In this document: piece after piece, positions 1 through 7,192 of the stretch
How the letters are laid out: the number at the start of each line of letters is the position of its first letter
How positions within the stretch are numbered: position 1 is the stretch's first letter
The notes under the pieces: generated by a model
What the model was told of the DNA's origin: nothing
Database searches by the model: none
What the model saw: the letters and a program-made list of their open reading frames with translations, nothing else
Assembly (NCBI RefSeq): GCF_007677725.1
Contig: NZ_VEDF01000011.1
Coordinates: 1 to 64,000, forward strand
Source of the DNA: Pseudomonas sp. URMO17WK12:I11
Lineage (GTDB): Bacteria; Pseudomonadota; Gammaproteobacteria; Pseudomonadales; Pseudomonadaceae
DNA: 64,000 bases
Direction of reading: 5' to 3'
Position numbers and translations under genes: made by a program

Positions 1-161
1 AGCTCGCGTCCTCCGGCTACGCCGTCGGGGGTGCTACGCACCCTGGGCCCTCCAGACGCCTACGTTCGGCCTCCTGAGGTCGCGTTTCGCGTTGTCTGAA
101 CCTCCGCGCGCTTAGAAGCAAAAGCAAAGCGCAGAAGCAGAAGCAAAGCGCTCTGCTCAGA
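1..161. other. intergenic stretch at window edge, possible dispersed repeat
   Basis: I see no convincing coding frame here. Bases 29-43 form a short hairpin (GGGTGC, 3-base loop, GCACCC). The stretch from about 60 to 110 is GC-rich, and an A/G-rich tandem duplication follows at 115-152. The mix of a structured GC-rich part and an AAGCAAAGC-type tail resembles dispersed intergenic repeats of Pseudomonas, but that is from memory. The left end is cut by the window. Confidence 0.3.
115..152. repeat. 19-bp tandem duplication
   Basis: Two adjacent 19-base units (115-133 and 134-152), GAAGCAAAAGCAAAGCGCA and GAAGCAGAAGCAAAGCGCT, match at 17 of 19 positions. They lie just downstream of the stop of the minus-strand DUF1127 gene. 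Confidence 0.7.
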
Positions 162-380
162 TTATTTTGCCAATGGATCATCCCAAAAATGCCGCTCAGT
201 CTCCTGCAGGATATCCGCACGGCTCAAACCCAAATCCTGCAGCATGGCATCGCTGATACTCGCCAACTGCCGCCGCTGCCGATACAACTCAATCCAGCGC
301 GCTGGCCGCCGCGCCAGCTGCTGCCAAAAGTGAGTGAAGTTGATGGTGGATTGCTGCAAGCCACTAACCTGACCTTTCAT
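162..380 (-). CDS. DUF1127 (YjiS-like) small protein
   Basis: This 72-residue protein has a DUF1127 signature in its second half: RPARWIELYRQRR, then a run ending LQDLGLSRADI, the usual arginine-rich amphipathic helix followed by a DxGLSRxDI motif. DUF1127 proteins are small, basic and mostly uncharacterised. Some have been linked to RNA metabolism or to phosphate and carbon homeostasis. It is divergent from the LysR gene starting at 477, so the roughly 100 bases between them must hold both promoters. A regulatory link between the two is only an inference. Confidence 0.8.
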   Translation of the reverse strand: MKGQVSGLQQSTINFTHFWQQLARRPARWIELYRQRRQLASISDAMLQDLGLSRADILQETERHFWDDPLAK

Positions 381-476
381 CGTGAAGCCCTCCGTATCGA
401 TGGCTTCAGTCTCTGCCCAGGCTTAAGATCAATCCAACGAATGTTTCTTATGCAATGCATCTCGGAGATTGATGCA

Positions 477-1328
477 ATGTCACAGTACCAAAGCCTCGAC
501 CCCGACGTGCTTCGCACCTTCGTCGCCATCGCCGAACAAGGCGGTTTCACCCGTGCCGGCGAAATCGTCAACCGCACCCAGTCGGCCGTGAGCATGCAAA
601 TGAAACGCCTGGAAGAAGACATCCTCCAGCGCCAACTCTTCGAACGCGATGGCCGCCAGGTGCGCCTGACTGCCGAAGGCCAAGTACTGCTGGGCTACGC
701 GCGGCGCATTCTCAAATTGCATGGCGAAGTCTTCAATACCCTGCGCATGCCACACATGGTCGGCGTGGTGCGGGTTGGCACCCCCGATGACTACGCCATG
801 CGTTATCTGCCCACCATTCTCTCAAGCTTCGCCCAGGCCTACCCTCTCGTGCAGGTCGAAGTGCACTGCGAATCTTCCAAGTACCTGATGCAACGCCAAG
901 ACCTCGACCTGACCATCGTGACCCGCGAGCCTGGCAACGAAGTCGGCCAGCTGTTACGACAGGAACGCATGGTATGGGCCGCTGCCGAAGGCTTTTGCCC
1001 ACATGAACAACGGCCCATGCCCCTGGCGCTGTTCAACACCGACTGCTTCTGCCGTGCCTGGACCTGCAACGCCCTCGAAGCTCAGGGCATCGACTATCGC
1101 ACCGCCTACACAAGCCCCAGCATTGCCGCAATCTTCGCTATCGTCGGCGCCGGCCTGGCGGTGACGGCGCAGTTGCAGAGCCTGATCAGCGGCAACCTGC
1201 GCATCCTTGGCGAACAGGACGGCCTGCCACAGCTACCGGTGGCCAACGTCATGCTGCTGCGCAACCGCCACAGCCAGTCTCCGATCATCGACGCCATGGC
1301 CGACTATATCGCCCAAGGCTTTCAGTGA
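477..1328 (+). CDS. LysR-family regulator, LrhA/PecT-like
   Basis: The 283-residue product has an N-terminal winged helix-turn-helix at about residues 5-65 (LRTFVAIAEQGGFTRAGE, then a QSAVSMQMKRLEE recognition helix), followed by a substrate-binding-type effector domain. The frame is open upstream to 189, but I chose the ATG at 477 because it puts the HTH at the usual distance from the N terminus and avoids overlap with the DUF1127 gene. The QSAVSMQMKRLEE helix is typical of the LrhA/HexA/PecT branch. It converges on the TauE/SafE permease, and the effector is unknown. Confidence 0.88.
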   Translation: MSQYQSLDPDVLRTFVAIAEQGGFTRAGEIVNRTQSAVSMQMKRLEEDILQRQLFERDGRQVRLTAEGQVLLGYARRILKLHGEVFNTLRMPHMVGVVRVGTPDDYAMRYLPTILSSFAQAYPLVQVEVHCESSKYLMQRQDLDLTIVTREPGNEVGQLLRQERMVWAAAEGFCPHEQRPMPLALFNTDCFCRAWTCNALEAQGIDYRTAYTSPSIAAIFAIVGAGLAVTAQLQSLISGNLRILGEQDGLPQLPVANVMLLRNRHSQSPIIDAMADYIAQGFQ

Positions 1329-1353
1329 GGGAGCAGCCAGACTGGCGTGCGAG

Positions 1354-2103
1354 CTACAGTTCGAAGCCCAGCATCACCGCACACACCACCAGAAATACAC
1401 AGAACAGCGCCCGCAGCGCCTTCTCCGGCAGCGCGTGGGCCAGCTTCACGCCCCAGCTGATGCTCAGCAAGCCACCAATCGCCAGTGGGATGCCGATCGC
1501 CCAATCAACACTATGGTGCACGCCGTAAGTGAACAACGTCACCGCCGTACTTGGTGCAGCCAGGGCCAGCGACAGACCTTGCGCCACCACCTGCGTGGTA
1601 CCGAACACACTGGTCAGAATCGGCGTGGCCACCACAGCCCCACCCACCCCGAACAACCCACCCAGGGTGCCGGCGAAGCTTCCCAGCACGCCTAGCCACG
1701 GCCAGGCATAGCGCATCTCGGCAGTGGGCGGCGAGGCCCTGAGGAACATGCGCAGCACGTTCCAGACTGCCAATGCCACCAGGAACCCGACGAAACCCAG
1801 GCGCATGGCGTGGGCGTCCAGGCCAACCGCCCAGATCGACCCCAGCCAGGCAAAGACAAAGCTGCACAACGACAGCGGCACGGCATGGCGCAAGGCAATG
1901 CGGTTGCGCTGATGGTAACGCCATAGCGCCAGCAGCACGTTAGGTACCACCATCACCAGCGCCGTCCCCTGGGCCAGCTGCTGGTCAAGACCGAACAACA
2001 CACCCAGGGCTGGGATGGCTATCAGCCCGCCGCCAATGCCGAACAACCCACCCATCGTGCCCAGGCCCGCGCCCAGTACGATATACAGCAACCACTCGAT
2101 CAT
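1354..2103 (-). CDS. TauE/SafE-family sulfite/anion permease
   Basis: This 249-residue integral membrane protein carries the two characteristic glycine-rich repeats of the TauE/SafE family, GGLFGIGGG near residue 20 and GGLFGVGGAVVATP in the C-terminal half, each inside a hydrophobic helix. About eight membrane segments are visible. Family members export sulfite, sulfoacetate or other small organic anions, and the substrate here cannot be told. The frame stays open 26 codons further upstream, but the ATG at 2103 gives the standard start at MIEWLL. The gene diverges from the LysR gene at 2227, a classic arrangement for a LysR target. Confidence 0.88.
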   Translation of the reverse strand: MIEWLLYIVLGAGLGTMGGLFGIGGGLIAIPALGVLFGLDQQLAQGTALVMVVPNVLLALWRYHQRNRIALRHAVPLSLCSFVFAWLGSIWAVGLDAHAMRLGFVGFLVALAVWNVLRMFLRASPPTAEMRYAWPWLGVLGSFAGTLGGLFGVGGAVVATPILTSVFGTTQVVAQGLSLALAAPSTAVTLFTYGVHHSVDWAIGIPLAIGGLLSISWGVKLAHALPEKALRALFCVFLVVCAVMLGFEL

Positions 2104-2226
2104 CAGGGGTCCACCCAGCCAATTTAATTGCACGCATGCTAACCAACCACGGCTGGCAGCGAAACGCACAGCAACGCACAATGGCTATGCGCTTGACGCA
2201 CAACCAGCATCTCTGCAAGGCCCGCC

Positions 2227-3183
2227 ATGAGCCCCGACACCCTGACCGACCAACTGCGCCTGTTCCTCGATGTACTTGAAAGCGGCAGCTTCTCGGCCGC
2301 CGCGCGCCGCTATCCACTGACCCCCTCTGCGGTCGCGCGGCGGATCGACAATCTCGAAAGCGCCCTGGGCAGCCGCCTGTTCACCCGCAGCACGCATGCC
2401 GTACGGCCAACGCCGGCCGGCAAGGCGTTCGCCGAGCGTGCCCGACGTATCGTTGAAGAGCTGCGCCTGGCCCGCGCCGAGGCGGTATCACTGAGCAGTG
2501 CACCCGAAGGACTGATACGCATCGACGCTCCGGCTGCCTTCGGGCGACGCCATCTGGCGCCGGCCATCGCCGATTTCCTGGTGGCTTACCCTGGCCTGGA
2601 CGTACAACTGCGCCTGATCGACAGCTTCGTCGACCTGCACGGTAGCCACCTCGGCGAGGTGGACCTGGTGTTGCGCGCAGGGCCACTCGCCGATACGCGC
2701 CTGGTCGCCACGCCGCTGGCGTACATGGTGCGCATCGCCTGCGCCAGCCCGGCCTATCTGGCCAGCCGCGGGGTGCCTGCCTGCCCCAGCGAACTGCCGC
2801 AACATGATGGCCTGGACTGGGACGGGTTGGCGCCGCCGTTCGCCTGGCGCTTTGCGCTCGAAAACGGCGTGCGGCTGTATCGTCCATCACGCATGCGCAT
2901 GACTGCCAACAATGCAGAGGCCTTGTTGTTCGGGGCCCTGGCCGGCCTGGGTATCGCCCATTTGCCCACTTGGCTGATCAGCGACTACCTGCTGCGCGGT
3001 GAACTGCTAGCGCTTTTCTGCGACAACGGCCTGCCGCCCGCCGAGAGTAGCGGCATTTATGCGTTGCGCCTTGAACATGAAACGAACTCTCGCAGTCGTT
3101 TGCTGCTCGAATTTCTCAAGAGCCGCTTCAGCCCGGTGCCACCATGGGATCAGGCTTTGCGAAGTGAGCTGCGCTGGAATTGA
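2227..3183 (+). CDS. LysR-family regulator
   Basis: This 318-residue regulator has an N-terminal HTH at about residues 7-65 (LRLFLDVLESGSFSAAARR, then TPSAVARRIDNLE) and a C-terminal effector domain ending LLEFLKSRF. It resembles the CrgA/DsdC-type branch that acts on adjacent divergent genes. The start is 123 bases from the TauE/SafE start with the genes head to head. The simplest reading is that it controls that permease from the shared intergenic region, which is inferred from layout only. Confidence 0.9.
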   Translation: MSPDTLTDQLRLFLDVLESGSFSAAARRYPLTPSAVARRIDNLESALGSRLFTRSTHAVRPTPAGKAFAERARRIVEELRLARAEAVSLSSAPEGLIRIDAPAAFGRRHLAPAIADFLVAYPGLDVQLRLIDSFVDLHGSHLGEVDLVLRAGPLADTRLVATPLAYMVRIACASPAYLASRGVPACPSELPQHDGLDWDGLAPPFAWRFALENGVRLYRPSRMRMTANNAEALLFGALAGLGIAHLPTWLISDYLLRGELLALFCDNGLPPAESSGIYALRLEHETNSRSRLLLEFLKSRFSPVPPWDQALRSELRWN

Positions 3184-3238
3184 GCGCACTAACCTTAAGC
3201 ATGCTAGATTTCTCCATTGATGACATTCAAGGACCTGC

Positions 3239-3694
3239 ATGAACGCCACTATCCACGCTTCCTGTGACGAGCTGCTGCTGGACAACCAGGTCTGCTTCGC
3301 CCTGCATTCGACCTCGTTATTGATGACCAAGGTGTACAAGCCCCTGCTCCAGGCACTGGGCCTGACCTACCCCCAGTACCTGGCGATGCTGGTGCTGTGG
3401 GAACAGGATGGCCTCACCGTGGGTGAAATCAGCCAGCATCTATTAACCGACCCAGGGTCGCTCACCCCACTGCTCAAACGCCTTGAGAGCGAAGGCCTGC
3501 TGCAGCGCAACCGCAGCCGTGAAGACGAACGTGTGGTGCTGGTGCAACTGACCGACAAAGGCCGAGCGCTGCAAGACCAGGCGAAAAAGGTCCCGCCCTG
3601 CATACTCAAGGCCAGTGGGCGCAGCCTTGAACGCCTGCAACACCTGCAGGCTGACCTGTTGGAACTGCGCGAAAGCCTGCAAAAAAACTTGTAG
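3239..3694 (+). CDS. ohrR: OhrR, MarR-family organic hydroperoxide sensor
   Basis: The 151-residue protein has a MarR winged helix. The region LLLDNQVCFALHSTS followed by YPQYLAMLVLWE is the OhrR signature. Cys19 aligns with the peroxide-reactive cysteine of OhrR proteins, and Cys9 is a second N-terminal cysteine. Family knowledge: reduced OhrR represses ohr, and oxidation of the reactive Cys by organic hydroperoxides releases DNA. It lies 140 bases upstream of ohr in the same orientation, and a palindrome in that gap is a plausible operator. Confidence 0.93.
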   Translation: MNATIHASCDELLLDNQVCFALHSTSLLMTKVYKPLLQALGLTYPQYLAMLVLWEQDGLTVGEISQHLLTDPGSLTPLLKRLESEGLLQRNRSREDERVVLVQLTDKGRALQDQAKKVPPCILKASGRSLERLQHLQADLLELRESLQKNL

Positions 3695-3736
3695 GGGCTA
3701 CGCTGTGTGATGCTCGTTCGGACCAACGGTTGAAAT

Positions 3737-3756
3737 TTATCTTGCGCGCAAAATAA
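3737..3756. promoter_or_regulatory. candidate OhrR operator
   Basis: A near-perfect 20-base palindrome (TTAT, one base, TTGCGCGCAA, one base, ATAA) lies in the ohrR-ohr gap about 80 bases before the ohr start. The only mismatch is the single-base pair flanking the core. OhrR proteins bind A/T-flanked palindromes overlapping the ohr promoter, so the assignment rests on position and symmetry. Confidence 0.55.
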
Positions 3757-3834
3757 TAGCGCGCTAACTTAGATTCCGTACCCACTTGACGCCACCCGAT
3801 CCCGGGGGCGCACAGCACACTAGCGAGGCTCAAG

Positions 3835-4263
3835 ATGCAAAAGGTCACTCCGCTGTACATCGCAGAAGCCACCTCCACTGGCGGTCGCGACGGCAAATCA
3901 CGCTCCAGCGATGGCAAGCTCGACGCCAGGCTGAGCACCCCGAAGGAGCTGGGCGGCGTCGGCGGCGAGGGCACCAACCCTGAGCAACTGTTCGCCGCTG
4001 GCTACTCGGCTTGCTTCATTGGCGCGCTGAAATTCGTCGCCGGTCAGGAGAAAAAAACCCTGCCCGCCGACTCGTCGATCACTGCCAAGGTCGGCATTGG
4101 CCAGATCCCGGGCGGTTTCGGTCTGGATATCGACCTGCACATCAACCTGCCCGGCCTGGCGCAGGCTGATGCCCAGAGCCTGGTCGAAAAGGCCCACCAG
4201 GTCTGCCCGTACTCCAACGCCACCCGCGGCAACGTCGATGTGCGCCTGCACGTGACCGTGTAA
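3835..4263 (+). CDS. ohr: organic hydroperoxide resistance protein Ohr
   Basis: This 142-residue OsmC-fold peroxidase reduces organic hydroperoxides in the cytoplasm with lipoyl-dependent turnover. The two catalytic cysteines are at residues 60 (AAGYSACF) and 124 (HQVCPYSNATRGN), the same numbering as in P. aeruginosa Ohr. Length is normal for the family. It is preceded by ohrR and the candidate operator, and followed after a few bases by a strong bidirectional terminator shared with efp. Confidence 0.96.
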   Translation: MQKVTPLYIAEATSTGGRDGKSRSSDGKLDARLSTPKELGGVGGEGTNPEQLFAAGYSACFIGALKFVAGQEKKTLPADSSITAKVGIGQIPGGFGLDIDLHINLPGLAQADAQSLVEKAHQVCPYSNATRGNVDVRLHVTV

Positions 4264-4273
4264 TCACAGGTAT

Positions 4274-4302
4274 AAAAAAACCCGGCATGTGCCGGGTTTT
4301 TT
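4274..4302. terminator. bidirectional rho-independent terminator between ohr and efp
   Basis: A perfect CCCGGC/GCCGGG stem with a 4-base loop is flanked by seven A on the left and six T on the right, so it can terminate both ohr (plus) and efp (minus). Confidence 0.9.
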
Positions 4303-4318
4303 GCGTTCTGCAAGAAGC

Positions 4319-4888
4319 TTACTTCTTGGAACGGCCCTTGAAGCTGTTGTCGCGAGTGTCGATGTCGATCCACTCGTCGATCTGGATGAAGTCGGCAACC
4401 GAGATTTCGGTACCGTTCTTCAGCTTGGCAGGCTTCATGACCTTGCCCGAGGTGTCGCCACGTGCAGCGTTCTCGGTGTAGACGACCTGACGGCTGATGG
4501 TGGTCGGCAGTTCAACCGATACCAGACGGCCTTCGAAGAAGACCGCTTCGCAGACGTCTTCCATGCCTTCTTCGATGTACGGCAGAACGGCTTCGATGTC
4601 CTCGGCGTTCAGTTCGTACATGGTGTAGTCGGTGGTGTCCATGAAGGTGTATTCATCACCATTGATGAACGACAGGGTCGCTTCTTTGCGATCCAGGATC
4701 ACGTCGTCCAGCTTATCGTCTGCACCGTAGACGGTTTCAGTCTTGTAGCCGGTCAGCAGGTTTTTCAGCTTGGTCTTCATGATCGCGCTGTTGCGACCCG
4801 ATTTGGTGAACTCGGCTTTTTGAACCAGCCACGGGTCATTGTCGATCCGCAGTACGGTACCGGGTTTCAGTTCTTTACCAGTTTTCAT
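4319..4888 (-). CDS. efp: elongation factor P
   Basis: The 189-residue EF-P relieves ribosome stalling at polyproline. Three beta-barrel (KOW/OB) domains are recognisable. The loop TKSGRNSA places Arg at position 32, the residue that is mono-rhamnosylated in Pseudomonas rather than the lysine used by the EpmABC system. The gene lies 48 bases downstream of earP on the same strand, so modification enzyme and substrate are probably co-transcribed. The terminator at 4274-4302 follows the gene. Confidence 0.97.
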   Translation of the reverse strand: MKTGKELKPGTVLRIDNDPWLVQKAEFTKSGRNSAIMKTKLKNLLTGYKTETVYGADDKLDDVILDRKEATLSFINGDEYTFMDTTDYTMYELNAEDIEAVLPYIEEGMEDVCEAVFFEGRLVSVELPTTISRQVVYTENAARGDTSGKVMKPAKLKNGTEISVADFIQIDEWIDIDTRDNSFKGRSKK

Positions 4889-4936
4889 TACGAAGTATCC
4901 GAATCTGGATGGATTTATAAAAATCGAGGCCGCATA

Positions 4937-6070
4937 TCATAGCCAATTTCGGTAAAACTGTACCAGCGCCTTGGCAAGGTCCGGCTGAGCGGCCTGGCGG
5001 GCAGCCCAATCGCGCGCATGCCGCTGCAGTTCCGGCCAATGTTTACGGGCGCCTTGCCAGGCTTGGGCCATGTCGCGATCCATGTTCCAGGCGCGCCACA
5101 ACGCCACCAAGGCGTCGCTGGCCGCGTCCGACAGGCCGTGTCGGTAAAGGCCGACGAACGCTTCGAGCTTTTCCCAGTGGGCGTTTTCATCCTGAACGTA
5201 GATGTGCCACAGCATCGGTCGCGCCGCCCACTGCGCACGCACGAAGGAATCTTCACCGCGCACGGCGTTGAAGTCACAGCTCCACAACAGCCGATCATAA
5301 GCCTCCTGGCTGACGAACGGGAGGATCTGTACCGTCAATGCACCGCGCCGATGCAGCGCCCCAGGTTGCAGTTGCCGCTCCCCCAGCCACTCACCCAGCT
5401 GCCCGACAATGCGCCCCTGAGGAACCAGCAGATGCACCGGGCTGGGCTCCTCGACCAACGCGTCGAGCCAGCTGCCGAGCTGGCTGTTTTCGTAGGCGAA
5501 CAGGGAAATCAACAACGCGCCAGGCTGCGGATGGACGCTCAGACTCTGCAAAAACGCCGTGCGCGCCTGAGTCGACTGCTCGAACGCCTGGCGCTGCTGC
5601 AGCAGACTGGCCTCACGCAGCAGGCCGCCGGTTTGCTCGGTAAACCCTGGAAAGAAAAACACCTTGCGCAGGCCGTTGGCCTGGGGGGACGGCAAGCCGT
5701 GGCAGCCCTGCACCCAATCCTCGGCACTGAGGTACTCAAGGTTCAGCCACAGCACGGGTGACCGCCGGGTGCGCATGGCTTCGACATACGCCGCAGGCAA
5801 TTGGCAGGCGAACGCAGCAATCACCACATCGGCAGGCTCGACCGGCTGCCATTGGCCAGGCCACGCGCGCACCTCCACGCCCTGCTGCCATTGCCGCGCG
5901 GCATCGTGTTGAGCACCTGGGCACAGTGGCACGAAGGCATTCAGGTCGTCGACCCACAGGCGCACGGCCAGCCCATGCTCGGCGACCAACTGGCGGGCCA
6001 GGCGCCAGGTCACACCGATGTCGCCGTAGTTGTCGACGACGTTGCAAAAAATGTCCCAAGTGGTTTTCAT
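4937..6070 (-). CDS. earP: EF-P arginine rhamnosyltransferase EarP
   Basis: This 377-residue inverting glycosyltransferase (GT104) moves rhamnose from dTDP-L-rhamnose to Arg32 of EF-P. The known catalytic residues are present by count: Asp13 and Asp17 (NVVDNYGDIG) and Glu273 (RGEDSFVRAQW). The frame is open upstream, but the ATG at 6070 starts exactly at MKTTWDIFCN and gives the standard numbering. It precedes efp by 48 bases. The donor needs RmlABCD. Only rmlA and rmlB are in this window, more than 35 kb away. Confidence 0.96.
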   Translation of the reverse strand: MKTTWDIFCNVVDNYGDIGVTWRLARQLVAEHGLAVRLWVDDLNAFVPLCPGAQHDAARQWQQGVEVRAWPGQWQPVEPADVVIAAFACQLPAAYVEAMRTRRSPVLWLNLEYLSAEDWVQGCHGLPSPQANGLRKVFFFPGFTEQTGGLLREASLLQQRQAFEQSTQARTAFLQSLSVHPQPGALLISLFAYENSQLGSWLDALVEEPSPVHLLVPQGRIVGQLGEWLGERQLQPGALHRRGALTVQILPFVSQEAYDRLLWSCDFNAVRGEDSFVRAQWAARPMLWHIYVQDENAHWEKLEAFVGLYRHGLSDAASDALVALWRAWNMDRDMAQAWQGARKHWPELQRHARDWAARQAAQPDLAKALVQFYRNWL

Positions 6071-6199
6071 GTGGCCCTGCCTTGTCCTGGGAAAAGTCGC
6101 GGATTCTGCGGATAAATCGGCGCGGACGAAAGCATCGCACGGAAAACAGGCCGGGGCCATGCGACAATGACTACCCTGCCCGCCCTGCCAGGAGGCGTC

Positions 6200-6592
6200 A
6201 TGATCCGCCGTCGTGAACTGAAGGTAACGCTCAAACCCCTGCAACTGATCATCTGCGTGGCGCTGGGCCTGTGGCTCGGTGCGATGGCGATTGCCCTGAG
6301 CCTGTGGCTGGCGCTGCATTTGTGGCCTGCGCAAGTCGCCCCGGTCGCCCAGGCGCTGGCACCTGCGCTGAGCCAACCAACGCCGCCCGCCGCCCCGCCC
6401 GGCGATGCCCAGGGCGAGATGTTCGAGCGCTACAAGGACATTCTGCAGCAACAGCAATCGCAGCAGGCCGCTGACGCCGCGCAAGGCAATCCGCGCCACC
6501 TCAACAATCCCAAGTGCCAGTTCTGGCTCGCGCAGAACCGCACGGCGCCGACCGACAAGAGCCAGGCCAACGTGTTGGAGTTCTGTTACTGA
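6200..6592 (+). CDS. small single-pass membrane protein, unknown function
   Basis: This 130-residue protein has a basic N terminus (MIRRRELK), one hydrophobic helix at about residues 15-42, a proline/alanine-rich linker and a soluble tail with two cysteines (NNPKCQFW and a terminal EFCY). The tail probably lies outside the cytoplasm and could form a disulfide. A GGAGG ribosome site sits 5 bases before the ATG, which decides the start. Its stop is 1 base from the start of the next gene, so the two are surely co-translated. I do not recognise a named family. Confidence 0.78.
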   Translation: MIRRRELKVTLKPLQLIICVALGLWLGAMAIALSLWLALHLWPAQVAPVAQALAPALSQPTPPAAPPGDAQGEMFERYKDILQQQQSQQAADAAQGNPRHLNNPKCQFWLAQNRTAPTDKSQANVLEFCY

Positions 6593-6593
6593 C

Positions 6594-7064
6594 ATGGACA
6601 AGGTGCTATTGCTCGGACGCATCGTCGCCACACTCCAAAGCGACATGCAGGTGCTGCAACGAGCAGCGCAAACCGCCTATGAGGCCGCTACAGCCGAAGA
6701 GAACATTGCCGAAAACAAGTACGACACCTTAGGCCTGGAAGCCTCCTACCTGGCCACCGGCCAAGCTCGGCGCACTGCGGAAATTCGTCAAGCGCTGCTG
6801 ACTTACCAGCAACTGCTGCTTCGCGACTACGACCCGGCGCGGGGCGTGCAGGTGAGCAGTCTGGTGACCCTTGAAGATGAGCACGGTGCACGGCGCTTGT
6901 TCTTCGTAGGGCCAGAGGCGGCTGGGCTGAAGATCGATGAGGGTGCGCAGCAGGTTACCGTGATCACCCCGCGTGCCCCCTTGGGCCAACAGCTGCTGGG
7001 TAGACGGGTTGACGATGAGGTAAGCCTGGGCGCGCAGATCTTCTTTATCGTCGCCATTGCCTGA
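6594..7064 (+). CDS. GreA/GreB-family C-terminal domain protein
   Basis: The 156-residue protein has a helical N-terminal half, rich in Ala and Glu and compatible with a coiled coil, and a C-terminal half of the GreA/GreB type (SLVTLEDEHGARRLFFVGPEAAG, then ITPRAPLGQQLLGRRVDDEV). That domain binds RNA polymerase near the secondary channel in Gre factors and Rnk. The N-terminal acidic tip of true Gre factors is not clear, so cleavage-factor activity is uncertain. It follows the membrane protein gene by 1 base. Confidence 0.8.
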   Translation: MDKVLLLGRIVATLQSDMQVLQRAAQTAYEAATAEENIAENKYDTLGLEASYLATGQARRTAEIRQALLTYQQLLLRDYDPARGVQVSSLVTLEDEHGARRLFFVGPEAAGLKIDEGAQQVTVITPRAPLGQQLLGRRVDDEVSLGAQIFFIVAIA

Positions 7065-7192
7065 GCGCCTGATAACGGGCGACATGCTAGGATGGCGCCC
7101 CCTTTTTATCAGCCTGTTTCGCCCTTGCCGTGAGCCAAGCGTGCCCGCAGCGCACGGGTCGCTGAATAGGTTTCGTCCAAGGACACCTCGGC

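Noticed and set aside
6071..6646. N-terminal extension of earP by 192 codons
   Set aside because: The extension runs through the divergent gene at 6200 and lacks family similarity. The ATG at 6070 gives the known catalytic numbering (13, 17, 273).
7065..7192. Fur box before the siderophore receptor
   Set aside because: No stretch resembling GATAATGATAATCATTATC at useful similarity. The region is GC-rich.
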